Source: Streptomyces sp. CB02058
GTDB taxonomy: Bacteria > Actinomycetota > Actinomycetes > Streptomycetales > Streptomycetaceae
NCBI RefSeq assembly: GCF_001905505.1
Contig: NZ_LIPG01000008.1
Location: forward strand, 62,001 to 126,000
Direction of reading: 5' to 3'
DNA length: 64,000 bases
Positions 1-7,992 of the stretch are shown piece after piece. The notes below the pieces were generated by a model. The model worked only from the letters and a program-made list of their open reading frames with translations, had not been told where the DNA came from and made no database searches. The translations under genes were made by a program, and so were the position numbers. Positions within the stretch are counted from its first letter, which is position 1. Each line of letters begins with the position of its first letter.

Positions 1-845
1 AAGGGGAAGAGCGGCTCGTCGGCAGGCGGGTGCGCGGGGTCGTACCGGCGCGCGGCGAACCCCTTGGCGAAACCGCCGTGGCTCTCCAGCAGGATCTGCG
101 CCGGGGTGCTGAGCCTGGCGGGCAGGATCAGCCCCGTGACACAGGCCAGCCCGGGGTCCTCGCCGAAGGGCAGAGTGAGGGCGCTGAGCCAGTGCGGGTC
201 GGCGATGACGTCGTCGTCGGTGAAGGCGAGGACGTCGGCCCCGGCGACGGCGACCCCCCTGTTGTGCGCGGCGGCCAGCCCCGGCACCGGCTCCCGCACG
301 TAGCGCACGCCCCGCCCCGCGTACGCCGACGAGACGAGATCGCGGGTGGCGGTGGTGGCCGGGGCGTTGTCGACGACCACGACGTCGAAGTCCGGGTGGT
401 CCTGCGCGAGCAGCGAATCGAGGGCGCGGGCGAGCTGCTCGGGGCGCTCGCGGGTCGCCACGACGACCGTGGCGCGGGGGATGTCCCCTCGTCGGGCGTC
501 CGCGCCCCGTGCGTCCCCGGTCGGCCCGTCCCCGGCAGGCTCACCGGGCGGCGCCAGCTCGTCCGCGGCCTGCCTGGCCAGGACGGAGGCCGGGTCCTCG
601 CCCTTGCGGACCCGCCCGACGACCGTGCCGACCGGCCGCCCCCGCAGCCGCACGAGGGCGAAGACCCGCAGGTCGTCGCCGTCCCTCGGGGCGTCCTCCA
701 GGGGCGGGCCGCCGGGTGCGGGGGCGATCCGCACACCCGAGCCGTCCCGCGCGTCGAGCTCCAGCTCGGCCACGGCCAGTCCCACGAGCCGGCCGATGCC
801 GGGTAACCGCGCTGCGCTGTCGGCCTGTTCGTTCCCGTACGGCAT
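1..845 (-). CDS. Family 2 glycosyltransferase, partial (3' end off window)
   Basis: The gene has no stop codon inside the window, so its C-terminus is missing. It starts MPYGNEQADS. About 120 residues without a recognisable domain come first. From about residue 125 there is a GT-A fold: the ATVVVATRERP strand, then DVVVVDNAP, then DVLAFTDDDV, whose DDD (about 210-212) is the DXD-like metal and nucleotide-sugar site. Family knowledge makes it an inverting sugar transferase acting at the cytoplasmic face of the membrane; donor and acceptor cannot be read. It lies 21 bp downstream of a CelD-type acyltransferase on the same strand, which suggests polysaccharide or glycolipid synthesis. Codon 14 is TTA (804-806), a rare codon read by bldA tRNA. 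If translation began at an internal GTG, the TTA would fall outside the protein. Confidence 0.85.
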   Translation of the reverse strand, partial: MPYGNEQADSAARLPGIGRLVGLAVAELELDARDGSGVRIAPAPGGPPLEDAPRDGDDLRVFALVRLRGRPVGTVVGRVRKGEDPASVLARQAADELAPPGEPAGDGPTGDARGADARRGDIPRATVVVATRERPEQLARALDSLLAQDHPDFDVVVVDNAPATTATRDLVSSAYAGRGVRYVREPVPGLAAAHNRGVAVAGADVLAFTDDDVIADPHWLSALTLPFGEDPGLACVTGLILPARLSTPAQILLESHGGFAKGFAARRYDPAHPPADEPLFP

Positions 846-866
846 CCGGTCCCCCCGGTCGCGACG

Positions 867-1964
867 CTATGGACGTTTCGGTTCGCGCAGCCGGCCGGCC
901 CGTTCGAGGCCGCGCTGCGCCAGGCCCGCGAGCCGGGGCCGTTTCGTCACGAAGCCGTGCGCGCGACGGGACGGCTCGCGGCCGAGCCACTGGAGGGCGG
1001 CCCCCGCGCCCGGCCTGACCGACGCGCCCTCGTACACCGTCAGCTCACCGGTCTTCAGGGCGTCCTTGTACTCGGCGGCCCCGCGCCCCATGTCGAGCAT
1101 CCCGATGCCGTCGTCCGCCGCCGCCCGGGCCATCCGCAGATGGAGGACGAGCCCCGGGGAGTACTTCGCGAACTCCGGGTCGTAGGCCGGGAACCAGCAC
1201 GAGAGCACCGTCCGCGAACGGAGCCCGAAGTGGGCCGCCACGGGGCGGTCACCGGCGTACAGGACGGAGAGCAGGCCCGAGCAGCCCGGCGCCCTGGTGT
1301 GGAAGAGGAACTCCACGAGGTCGCGGATCCACTGCTTGGCGAAGCGGTCGCGGCGGCCGGTCCTGCGGTACTGCGCGGACTTCCACTCCATCAGCGTCCG
1401 AAGCGCCGCGGGGTCGCGCTCGTCGAGGACGAACCGGACCCCGCCCTTGTCCCGGCCGAGCCTGCGCTCCTTGGCCAGGGTGGTCCTGAGGAACTTCGGC
1501 GACTGCGCGCGCAGCACCTTCTCGTAGCTCTCGTACCCCTCGCCGACATCGATGACGTACGAGGCGTACGAGCGGGCCGCGTCCGGCTCGAAGAGGACCT
1601 GCCCCTCCTCCAGGTTGTCGAACTCCCATGCGGAGAGGCCGCAGGCCCGCAGCAGTTCCTTGGCGTCCGGCCGAAGTCCGGGGCGCAGCACCGCGCCCTG
1701 GAGGTCGGACACGCCCAGGCCGATCGCCCGGCCCTGCCCCAGCCGTCCCCGCTCGAAGGGGAGGAATCCGCCCGTCCCCCCGGCGCCGTCACCGATCACG
1801 GCCACCCTCGCGTGCGGCCGGACACGGCCGACGGCGAGGGTGAATTCCGGTTCCATGAACGGATGGGCGGGTGCTCCGGACTTCGCCCGCAGCTCCCGCC
1901 AGGTCTCGATGTCCCCCGCGCCCAGATCTCCGGGCCTGACCACACGTGTGCGCCGACTGCTCAT
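867..1964 (-). CDS. CelD/BioF2-like GNAT-fold acyltransferase
   Basis: A 365-residue protein resembling the Acetyltransf_6 group, often annotated as cellulose-biosynthesis protein CelD. Typical features are the N-terminal WRELRAKSGAP..FMEPEFTLAV segment, a central block with SPKFLRTTLAKERRL (about 155-170), and the C-terminal GNAT half with PVAAHFGLRSRTVLSCWFPA and LDMGRGAAEYKDALKTG. The last block is characteristic of enzymes that transfer an acyl group to a sugar or an amine. The ATG at 1964 follows a G-rich stretch but no clear Shine-Dalgarno site. It probably works with the adjacent glycosyltransferase in decorating an extracellular or envelope polysaccharide; that role is inferred from context. 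Confidence 0.8.
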   Translation of the reverse strand: MSSRRTRVVRPGDLGAGDIETWRELRAKSGAPAHPFMEPEFTLAVGRVRPHARVAVIGDGAGGTGGFLPFERGRLGQGRAIGLGVSDLQGAVLRPGLRPDAKELLRACGLSAWEFDNLEEGQVLFEPDAARSYASYVIDVGEGYESYEKVLRAQSPKFLRTTLAKERRLGRDKGGVRFVLDERDPAALRTLMEWKSAQYRRTGRRDRFAKQWIRDLVEFLFHTRAPGCSGLLSVLYAGDRPVAAHFGLRSRTVLSCWFPAYDPEFAKYSPGLVLHLRMARAAADDGIGMLDMGRGAAEYKDALKTGELTVYEGASVRPGAGAALQWLGREPSRRAHGFVTKRPRLAGLAQRGLERAGRLREPKRP

Positions 1965-2092
1965 CAGACCCCCCGGTCCTGCCCCCCTGAGCCACGCTGC
2001 GCAGAACGGTACCGGGCGCGGTCACTCCGCGGTAGACAGCCGCGACATCTTGTGACCGACCGGTGAAAATCGGGTCCGCCGCCCGCGGTGCG

Positions 2093-3280
2093 TCACACGA
2101 CCCGCTCCCCGCTCCGCCACACGGCCCTGACCAGCGGCACTCCCGGCCGGTAGGCGAGATGGACATGGCTGGGGGCGTCGAGGAGCACGAGGTCGGCGCG
2201 GGCCCCCGGGACGATGCGGCCGATGTCCGTGCGGCGGAGCGCGGCGGCGCCTCCGGCGGTGGCCGACCAGACCGCCTCGTCGGGGGTCATGCCCATGTCC
2301 CGTACGGCGAGGGCGATGCAGAACGGCATGGAGGAGGTGAACGAGGAACCGGGGTTGCAGTCCGTCGACAGGGCGACGGTCGCGCCCGCGCCGAGGATGC
2401 GGCGGGCGTCCGGCCATGCGGCGCGGGTGGAGAACTCGGCGCCGGGGAGGAGGGTGGCGACGGTGCTGCCCTGGCCGAGCGCTTCGAGGTCGGCGTCGTC
2501 GAGGTGGGTGCAGTGGTCGGCGGAGGCCGCGCCGAGCTCGACGGCAAGCCGGACACCAGGGCCGTGGCCGAGCTGGTTGGCGTGGACGCGGGGGTGCAGG
2601 CCCCTGGCCAGGCCCGCGGTGAGAACCGTGCGCGCCTGGTCCTCGTCGAAGGCGCCCCGCTCGCAGAAGACGTCGATCCAGCGGGCGTACGGGGCACAGG
2701 CGTCCAGCATCGGCCCGGTGACCAGGTCCACGTAACCGGCGGGGTCGTCGGCGTGTTCGGGGGCCACGATGTGGGCGCCGAGGAACGTGACCTCGTCGGT
2801 GTGGCGGGCGGCGATCCGCAGGGAGCGCGCCTCGTCCTCGACGGTGAGGCCGTAGCCGGACTTGGTCTCGGCGGTGGTGGTGCCCTGCCGGAGCGCCTCG
2901 GCGAGATAGCGCGCGACGTTGGCCGACAGGTCCTCGTCGGACGCCGCGCGGGTGGCGGACACGGTCGTTCGGATACCGCCCGCGGAATAAGGGCGTCCGG
3001 ACATACGGGCGTTGAACTCGGCGGTGCGGTCCCCCGCGAACACGAGGTGGGAGTGGGAGTCCACGAAGCCGGGGATCACGGCCCGGCCCTCCGCGTCGAC
3101 GGCGTTGTCGGTGGCGGGTGCTTTGCTGGATTCACCGGTCCAGACGACGCGGTCGCCCTCGATGACGACGGCCGCGTCCCGGATCAGTCCGAGGGGGGTT
3201 CCGTCACCGAGGGAGGGGTCGTTGGTGACCAGGTTCGCGATGTGGGTGATGGCGGTCGTCGGGGTGGTCGTCGTCGTCAT
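2093..3280 (-). CDS. hutI: Imidazolonepropionase
   Basis: Hydrolyses 4-imidazolone-5-propionate to N-formimino-L-glutamate, the third step of histidine breakdown. The 395-residue protein is an amidohydrolase-fold metalloenzyme: zinc-ligand motif DSHSHL (H76, H78), SGRPYSAGGIR substrate loop, TTTAETKSGYGL, GAHIVAPE and the late ALSTDCNPG. The start is the ATG at 3280 because homology begins there (MTTTTTPTTAITHIAN). Open reading continues upstream through a repeat array that does not look like protein. No good Shine-Dalgarno precedes this ATG. It is the last gene of the minus-strand hut operon, separated from hutF by an unusual 326-bp spacer. Confidence 0.95.
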   Translation of the reverse strand: MTTTTTPTTAITHIANLVTNDPSLGDGTPLGLIRDAAVVIEGDRVVWTGESSKAPATDNAVDAEGRAVIPGFVDSHSHLVFAGDRTAEFNARMSGRPYSAGGIRTTVSATRAASDEDLSANVARYLAEALRQGTTTAETKSGYGLTVEDEARSLRIAARHTDEVTFLGAHIVAPEHADDPAGYVDLVTGPMLDACAPYARWIDVFCERGAFDEDQARTVLTAGLARGLHPRVHANQLGHGPGVRLAVELGAASADHCTHLDDADLEALGQGSTVATLLPGAEFSTRAAWPDARRILGAGATVALSTDCNPGSSFTSSMPFCIALAVRDMGMTPDEAVWSATAGGAAALRRTDIGRIVPGARADLVLLDAPSHVHLAYRPGVPLVRAVWRSGERVV

Positions 3281-3343
3281 CCGGGCTCGGCTTTCGTCGG
3301 GTTCGCCGCCCGGCCGGGCTGCCGGGGTCTCGGGCGGGGGGCG

Positions 3344-3384
3344 TTCTTCGGGGCGTACTGGGGGACTTTCTTCGGGGCGTACTG
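3344..3384. repeat. 24-bp-period direct repeat in hutF-hutI spacer
   Basis: The 17-mer TTCTTCGGGGCGTACTG occurs at 3344-3360 and again at 3368-3384. It abuts the 30-bp repeat array that follows. Both copies lie in the untranslated spacer between hutF and hutI. Confidence 0.85.
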
Positions 3385-3560
3385 CCGGGCGGGGCCGGGG
3401 GTTTGCCCCCGGCGTGGGGGCGGTCCCGGGTGCGGTCCCTGGCGTCGAGGCCGGTCCGGGGGCAGTCCCCGGCGTGGGGGCCGTTCCGGGGGCGGCCCCC
3501 GGCCGGGAGGCCGTTCCAGGGCCGACGCCCGGCCGGGAGGCCGTTCCGGGGCCGGTCCCG
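3381..3560. repeat. 30-bp tandem repeat array, hairpin-forming, in hutF-hutI spacer
   Basis: About six imperfect 30-bp units run without interruption (3381, 3411, 3441, 3471, 3501, 3531). The first five can each fold into a short GC hairpin, for example CCGGGGG-TTTG-CCCCCGG near 3396-3413 and CCGGGGG-CGG-CCCCCGG at 3486-3502. Because 30 is a multiple of three, all frames read as decapeptide repeats, which explains long spurious reading frames across it. It lies inside the hut transcript. It may act on mRNA stability or as an attenuator; that is inference. It is not CRISPR-like because there are no unique spacers. Confidence 0.85.
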
Positions 3561-3606
3561 AGCCGTCGGGCCGGGCAGCCGTCCGGCCGGGGCACGGGGC
3601 GGGTGT

Positions 3607-4977
3607 TCAGCCGTGCAGGGCGGCGATGGCGGAGGCCAGCGCTCCCGGCACGTCCTCGATCCGGGCGTGCCGTCCGTCCCGGACGATGTGCCGTCCCGCC
3701 ACCACGGTGTGCCGCACATCCGCCGCGGAGGCCGCGAATACCGCCGCTTCCGCGGCGAGTCTCGGCACCGGCCCCGCCGTCCTGACGGAGTCCAGCGCGA
3801 CGGTGGTCAGGTCGGCCGGCGCGCCCGGTTCGAGCACGCCCGCGTCGGGGCGGCCGAGCGCGGCGTGCCCCTCGGCGGAGGCGGCCCTCAGCAGCGCGGC
3901 GGCGGTCCAGTGCCCCCGCACATGGCTGCGCAGGCGTTCGTTGAGCTCCATCGCCCGGGCCTCCTCGAAGAGGTCGATCACGGCGTGGCTGTCGCTGCCC
4001 AGCGAGAGCGGGGAGCCCGCGCCCTGGAGCGCGGTGGCGGGCCCGATGCCGTCGGCGAGGTCGCGTTCGGTGGTGGGGCACATGCAGGTGCCCGTCCGGG
4101 AGCTGCCCAGCAGCTCGATGTCCTCGGCGGTGAGGTGGGTGTTGTGGATGCCGGTGGTGTAGGGCCCGAGGACACCGTGGTCGGCGAGGAGCCGGGCCGG
4201 GGTGCGGCCGTGGGCGGCGAGGCAGGCGTCGTTCTCCGCCGTCTGCTCGGAGAGATGGACGTGGAGCGGGGCCGCCCGCTCCCGTGCCCACTCCGCGACG
4301 GTGGAGAGCTGCCCGGCCGGCACGGCGCGCACGGAGTGGATCGCGGCGCCGATCAGGGCCTGGTCGCCGTCGCCCTTGAGGAGGGAGGCACGCTCGGCCC
4401 AGGCGTCGGCGGTGGTGTCGGAGAAGCGGAGCTGGTGCCGGTTCGGCTTCTCGCCGAATCCGGCGGCGAGATAGGCGGTGTCGAGCAGGGTGATACGGAT
4501 GCCCGCCTCGGCGGCGGCCGCGATCAGCGCCTCGCCCATGGCGTTCGGATCGTCGTAGGGCGTTCCGCCGGGCGCGTGGTGGAGGTAGTGGAACTCACCC
4601 ACGGCGGTGATGCCCGCGAGCGCCATCTCGGCGTACGTCGCGCGGGCCAGGTCGTAGTAGGTGTCGGGGGTGAGCCGGGCCGCCGTGCGGTACATCGTCT
4701 CGCGCCAGGTCCAGAAGGTGCCGGAGCCCACCTGGACGGTGGAGCGCAGGGCCCGGTGGAAGGCGTGCGAGTGGGTGTTGGCCAGCCCCGGGACGGTCAG
4801 GCCGCGCAGCGTGGTGGCACCGGGCGGCGGAGCGTCGATGCCCGTACGCACACCGGCGATACGCCCTCCGGCCACGTCCAGCAGGACCCCCGGCTCGACA
4901 TGGGTGCCGAGCCAGGCGTGGGACATCCAGTACGTCGCGGTGACCGGTGTGCCCGTCGGTTGCGTTGTCAGCTGCAC
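3607..4977 (-). CDS. hutF: Formimidoylglutamate deiminase
   Basis: Converts N-formimino-L-glutamate to N-formyl-L-glutamate and ammonia. The 456-residue amidohydrolase carries LANTHSHAFHRAL (H69, H71 metal ligands), HSVRAVPAGQL, the HVHLSEQTAEN block, GIHNTHLT and LGSDSHAV, all typical of HutF. The start is the GTG at 4977, preceded by GGAAGG at good spacing and overlapping the stop of the upstream M20 gene by 10 bp, which implies translational coupling. An ATG-headed reading frame extends further upstream to 5202 but overlaps the M20 gene by over 200 bp and is rejected. HutF commits the pathway to the formylglutamate branch, which then needs a deformylase. Confidence 0.93.
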   Translation of the reverse strand: MQLTTQPTGTPVTATYWMSHAWLGTHVEPGVLLDVAGGRIAGVRTGIDAPPPGATTLRGLTVPGLANTHSHAFHRALRSTVQVGSGTFWTWRETMYRTAARLTPDTYYDLARATYAEMALAGITAVGEFHYLHHAPGGTPYDDPNAMGEALIAAAAEAGIRITLLDTAYLAAGFGEKPNRHQLRFSDTTADAWAERASLLKGDGDQALIGAAIHSVRAVPAGQLSTVAEWARERAAPLHVHLSEQTAENDACLAAHGRTPARLLADHGVLGPYTTGIHNTHLTAEDIELLGSSRTGTCMCPTTERDLADGIGPATALQGAGSPLSLGSDSHAVIDLFEEARAMELNERLRSHVRGHWTAAALLRAASAEGHAALGRPDAGVLEPGAPADLTTVALDSVRTAGPVPRLAAEAAVFAASAADVRHTVVAGRHIVRDGRHARIEDVPGALASAIAALHG

Positions 4978-6203
4978 GCGAGACCTTCCAGTACGTCGGC
5001 GAGTGCCCCCACCCCGGCCACGCAGTCGTCCTCCGAGGCGTGCTCGGCGGGTGAGTGCGAGATCCCGGTGGGGTTCCGTACGAACAGCATGGCGGTCGGC
5101 ACGGAAGCGGACAAAATACCCGCGTCGTGTCCCGCCCCCGTGCCGAGCACGGGCACGGTCCGCCCCGCGCCGTCCGGACCGCGCAGCCCCAGCAGCCGGC
5201 ACATCTCGTCCCGCAGCGCGTGCTGGAACTCCACGACCGGCGTGAACGACTCGCGTACGACGGCGAGATCGATCCCGGCCCGCTCGGCGTGCTCCCGCGC
5301 GGCCCGCTCGACACCGGTGACGACGGCGTCGAGGGTGGCCTGGTCGGCGGCGCGCGAGTCGAGCCAGCCCCGCACGAGGGAGGGGATCGCGTTGACGCCG
5401 TTCGGCTCCACCGAGATCTTGCCGAAGGTCGCGAGGCCGCCGGCGAGCTCCGCCTCGCGACGGGCGGCGAGCACCGTCTCGGCGTAGGTGAGCATCGGGT
5501 CGCGCCGGTCGGCGAGCCGTGTGGTGCCCGCGTGGTTGGCCTCGCCCCGGAAGTCGAACCGCCAGCGGCCGTGCGGCCAGATGGCCGAGGCGACGCCCAC
5601 CGGGTCACCGCTCAGGTCGAGTGCGCGCCCCTGCTCCACGTGGAGCTCGACGAACGCGCCGATCCGGGCGAGGCGTTCGGGGTCGGGTCCGATGGCGTCG
5701 GGGTCGTGGCCGGCCGCCTCCATCGCCTGCGGCAGCGAGACGCCGTCCCCGTCGCGGAGCCGGTGCGCGTCCTCGGTGGTCAGCTGTCCGGCGGCGAGCC
5801 GGGACCCGACACAGGCGAGCCCGAAGCGGGCGCCCTCCTCGTCACCGAAGTTGACGATGGCGAAGGGCCTGGTGAACACCGCTCCCCTGCGGCGGAGTTC
5901 GTCCAGGGCGGCGAAGGAGGACACCACGCCGAGGGGCCCGTCGAAGGCGCCGCCGTCGGGCACGGAGTCGAGATGGGAGCCGGTGACCACGGCGTCCCCG
6001 GCGAGCGGGTCTCCGAGCCAGGCCCACTGGTTGCCGTTGCGGTCGGTCTCGGTGACGAGGCCGCGCGCCTCGGCCTGCGCCCGGAACCACAGGCGGCATT
6101 CGGCGTCCGCCCCGGTCCAGGCGTAGCGGCGGTAGCCACCGGAGGCGTCGCTGCGGCCGATGGGCAGCAGCGAGCGCCACATGGCGTGGAAGGTGGCGCT
6201 CAC
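4968..6203 (-). CDS. M20-family allantoate amidohydrolase-like metallohydrolase
   Basis: A 411-residue zinc-dependent amidohydrolase of the M20 carbamoylase/allantoate hydrolase group. Visible ligands: GSHLDSVPDGGAFDGP (H77, D79 and D88), VNFGDEEGARFG (E122/E123), ELHVEQG (H188), and the late TGAGHDAG and GISHSPAE blocks. The GTG start overlaps the hutU stop (GTGA, 6200-6203) and its own end overlaps hutF by 10 bp, so it is embedded in the hut operon. Annotation by similarity would call it allantoate amidohydrolase. Its position between hutU and hutF and the lack of a hutG gene here suggest that it may hydrolyse N-formyl-L-glutamate; that is inference. Confidence 0.9.
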   Translation of the reverse strand: MSATFHAMWRSLLPIGRSDASGGYRRYAWTGADAECRLWFRAQAEARGLVTETDRNGNQWAWLGDPLAGDAVVTGSHLDSVPDGGAFDGPLGVVSSFAALDELRRRGAVFTRPFAIVNFGDEEGARFGLACVGSRLAAGQLTTEDAHRLRDGDGVSLPQAMEAAGHDPDAIGPDPERLARIGAFVELHVEQGRALDLSGDPVGVASAIWPHGRWRFDFRGEANHAGTTRLADRRDPMLTYAETVLAARREAELAGGLATFGKISVEPNGVNAIPSLVRGWLDSRAADQATLDAVVTGVERAAREHAERAGIDLAVVRESFTPVVEFQHALRDEMCRLLGLRGPDGAGRTVPVLGTGAGHDAGILSASVPTAMLFVRNPTGISHSPAEHASEDDCVAGVGALADVLEGLACS

Positions 6204-7864
6204 GCGGTGCCGTCCTCCCGCATCGGGATGCGCACGCCGCGCTCCTGCGCCACCGACTCCGCGATGTCGTAGCCCGCGTCCACGTGCCGGATCACGCCCA
6301 TGCCGGGGTCGTTGGTGAGGACGCGGCGGATCTTCTCGCCGGCCAGCTTCGTGCCGTCGGCGACCGAGACCTGGCCCGCGTGGAGGGAGCGGCCCATGCC
6401 GACGCCGCCGCCGTGGTGGATGGAGACCCAGGAGGCACCCGAGGCGACGTTCACCATGGCGTTCAGGAGCGGCCAGTCGGCGATCGCGTCGGAGCCGTCG
6501 AGCATGGCCTCCGTCTCGCGGTAGGGGGAGGCCACCGAACCGCAGTCCAGGTGGTCACGGCCGATCGCGAGGGGCGCGGCGAGGGTGCCGTTGCCGACCA
6601 TGTCGTTGAACATGTCGCCCGCCTTGTCGCGCTCGCCCTGGCCGAGCCAGCAGATCCGGGCGGGGAGCCCCTGGAAGCGGACGCGCTCCCCGGCCATCCT
6701 GATCCAGCGGTGCAGGGACTCGTTCTCAGGGAAGAGCTCCAGCAGCGCCTTGTCCGTCTTGTGGATGTCCGAGGCCTCCCCGGACAGCGCGGCCCACCGG
6801 AAGGGCCCCTTGCCCTCGCAGAACAGCGGCCGGATGTAGGCGGGCACGAACCCGGGGAAGTCGAACGCCCGGGTGTATCCGGCGAGTTGCGCCTCGCCCC
6901 GGATCGAGTTGCCGTAGTCGAAGACCTCGGCCCCCGCGTCCATGAAGCCGACCATGGCCTCGACGTGCGCGGCCATCGACTCCCGGGCGCGCCGGGTGAA
7001 GTCGGCGGGCTTCTCGGCGGCGTACGACGCCATGTCGTCGAAGTCGACGCCGACGGGCAGGTAGGCGAGCGGGTCGTGCGCGCTGGTCTGGTCGGTGACG
7101 ATGTCCACCGGCGCCCCCTCGGCGAGCATCCGGGGCAGGAGCTCCGCCGCGTTGCCGAGCAGGCCGATGGAGAGCGGGCGCCGTGCGTCGCGGGCCTCGA
7201 CGGCCAGCTGGAGCGCGTGCTCCAGGGAGTCGGCCCGTACGTCGAGGAAGCGGTGCTCGATCCGGCGCTCGATGGCGCGCGGGTCGACGTCGACGCAGAT
7301 CGCGACACCGTCGTTCATCGTGACCGCCAGCGGCTGGGCGCCGCCCATGCCGCCGAGCCCGGCCGTCAGCGTGATGGTCCCGGCGAGCGTCCCGCCGAAC
7401 CGCTTGGCCGCGACGGCGGCGAACGTCTCGTACGTGCCCTGGAGGATGCCCTGCGTCCCGATGTAGATCCAGGAGCCCGCGGTCATCTGCCCGTACATGG
7501 TGAGGCCGAGGGCCTCCAGACGGCGGAACTCCTCCCAGTTGGCCCAGTCGCCCACCAGGTTGGAGTTGGCGATCAGGACGCGCGGTGCCCATTCGTGGGT
7601 CTGCATGACGCCCACGGGGCGCCCGGACTGGACGAGCATCGTCTCGTCCTGCTTGAGCGTCCGCAGCGTACGGACCATGGCGTCGAAGGACCGCCAGTCC
7701 CGGGCCGCCTTGCCCGTGCCGCCGTAGACGACGAGCTTGTCGGGGTGTTCGGCGACCTCGGGGTCCAGGTTGTTCTGCAGCATGCGGAGGGCGGCTTCCT
7801 GCTGCCATCCCAGGGCGCTCAGTTCCGTACCGCGCGGTGCCCGTACGGGGCGGGGTCCTGACAT
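6200..7864 (-). CDS. hutU: Urocanate hydratase
   Basis: Hydrates urocanate to 4-imidazolone-5-propionate using tightly bound NAD+, the second step of histidine degradation. At 554 residues it is the usual length. Typical blocks: QNNLDPEVAEHPDKLVVYGG near the N-terminus, GQMTAGSWIYIGTQGI, the TAGLGGMGGAQPLA glycine-rich NAD segment, and RICWLGQGERDKAG with the conserved active-site cysteine. The start is the ATG at 7864 because GAGGAGG lies at correct spacing; an upstream in-frame ATG (7897) lacks this. It is the first gene of the operon and reads from the promoter at 7902-7930. No hutH (histidine ammonia-lyase) is present in the window. Confidence 0.97.
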   Translation of the reverse strand: MSGPRPVRAPRGTELSALGWQQEAALRMLQNNLDPEVAEHPDKLVVYGGTGKAARDWRSFDAMVRTLRTLKQDETMLVQSGRPVGVMQTHEWAPRVLIANSNLVGDWANWEEFRRLEALGLTMYGQMTAGSWIYIGTQGILQGTYETFAAVAAKRFGGTLAGTITLTAGLGGMGGAQPLAVTMNDGVAICVDVDPRAIERRIEHRFLDVRADSLEHALQLAVEARDARRPLSIGLLGNAAELLPRMLAEGAPVDIVTDQTSAHDPLAYLPVGVDFDDMASYAAEKPADFTRRARESMAAHVEAMVGFMDAGAEVFDYGNSIRGEAQLAGYTRAFDFPGFVPAYIRPLFCEGKGPFRWAALSGEASDIHKTDKALLELFPENESLHRWIRMAGERVRFQGLPARICWLGQGERDKAGDMFNDMVGNGTLAAPLAIGRDHLDCGSVASPYRETEAMLDGSDAIADWPLLNAMVNVASGASWVSIHHGGGVGMGRSLHAGQVSVADGTKLAGEKIRRVLTNDPGMGVIRHVDAGYDIAESVAQERGVRIPMREDGTA

Positions 7865-7882
7865 GGGGATGCCTCCTCGCGA

Positions 7883-7935
7883 ATGTGACGCTTCCATTCA
7901 CATCCTGTCTACCTGAATACTTCTAGTCAACAGGT
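7883..7935 (-). promoter_or_regulatory. hutU promoter with two candidate operators
   Basis: Reading the minus strand, TTGACT (7930-7925), a 17-bp spacer and CAGGAT (7907-7902) form a good sigma-70-like promoter for the hut operon. An inverted repeat ACCTG-N15-CAGGT (7911-7935) covers the promoter. A second inverted repeat ATGTGA-N9-TCACAT (7883-7903) covers the -10 element and the predicted transcription start. The region also lies upstream of the divergent permease at 7993. Binding proteins are not known from the sequence. Confidence 0.55.
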
Positions 7936-7992
7936 GCGGCACGCGCCTCCTCCGGGCAGACGTCCTGCCATCACACCCCCCGAGGAGGACCG

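Noticed and set aside
3381..3560. Possible CRISPR array
   Set aside because: The 30-bp units are contiguous and diverged, with no unique spacers and no cas genes.
2063..4162. 699-residue plus-strand frame opposite hutI and hutF
   Set aside because: A high-GC shadow frame: the composition is Gly/Val/Arg-rich without any domain, and the minus strand encodes clear enzymes.
2093..4291. 732-residue minus-strand reading frame joining hutI to a long upstream part
   Set aside because: The upstream part reads through the 30-bp repeat array and then antisense-frame through hutF. Homology to imidazolonepropionase begins only at the ATG at 3280.
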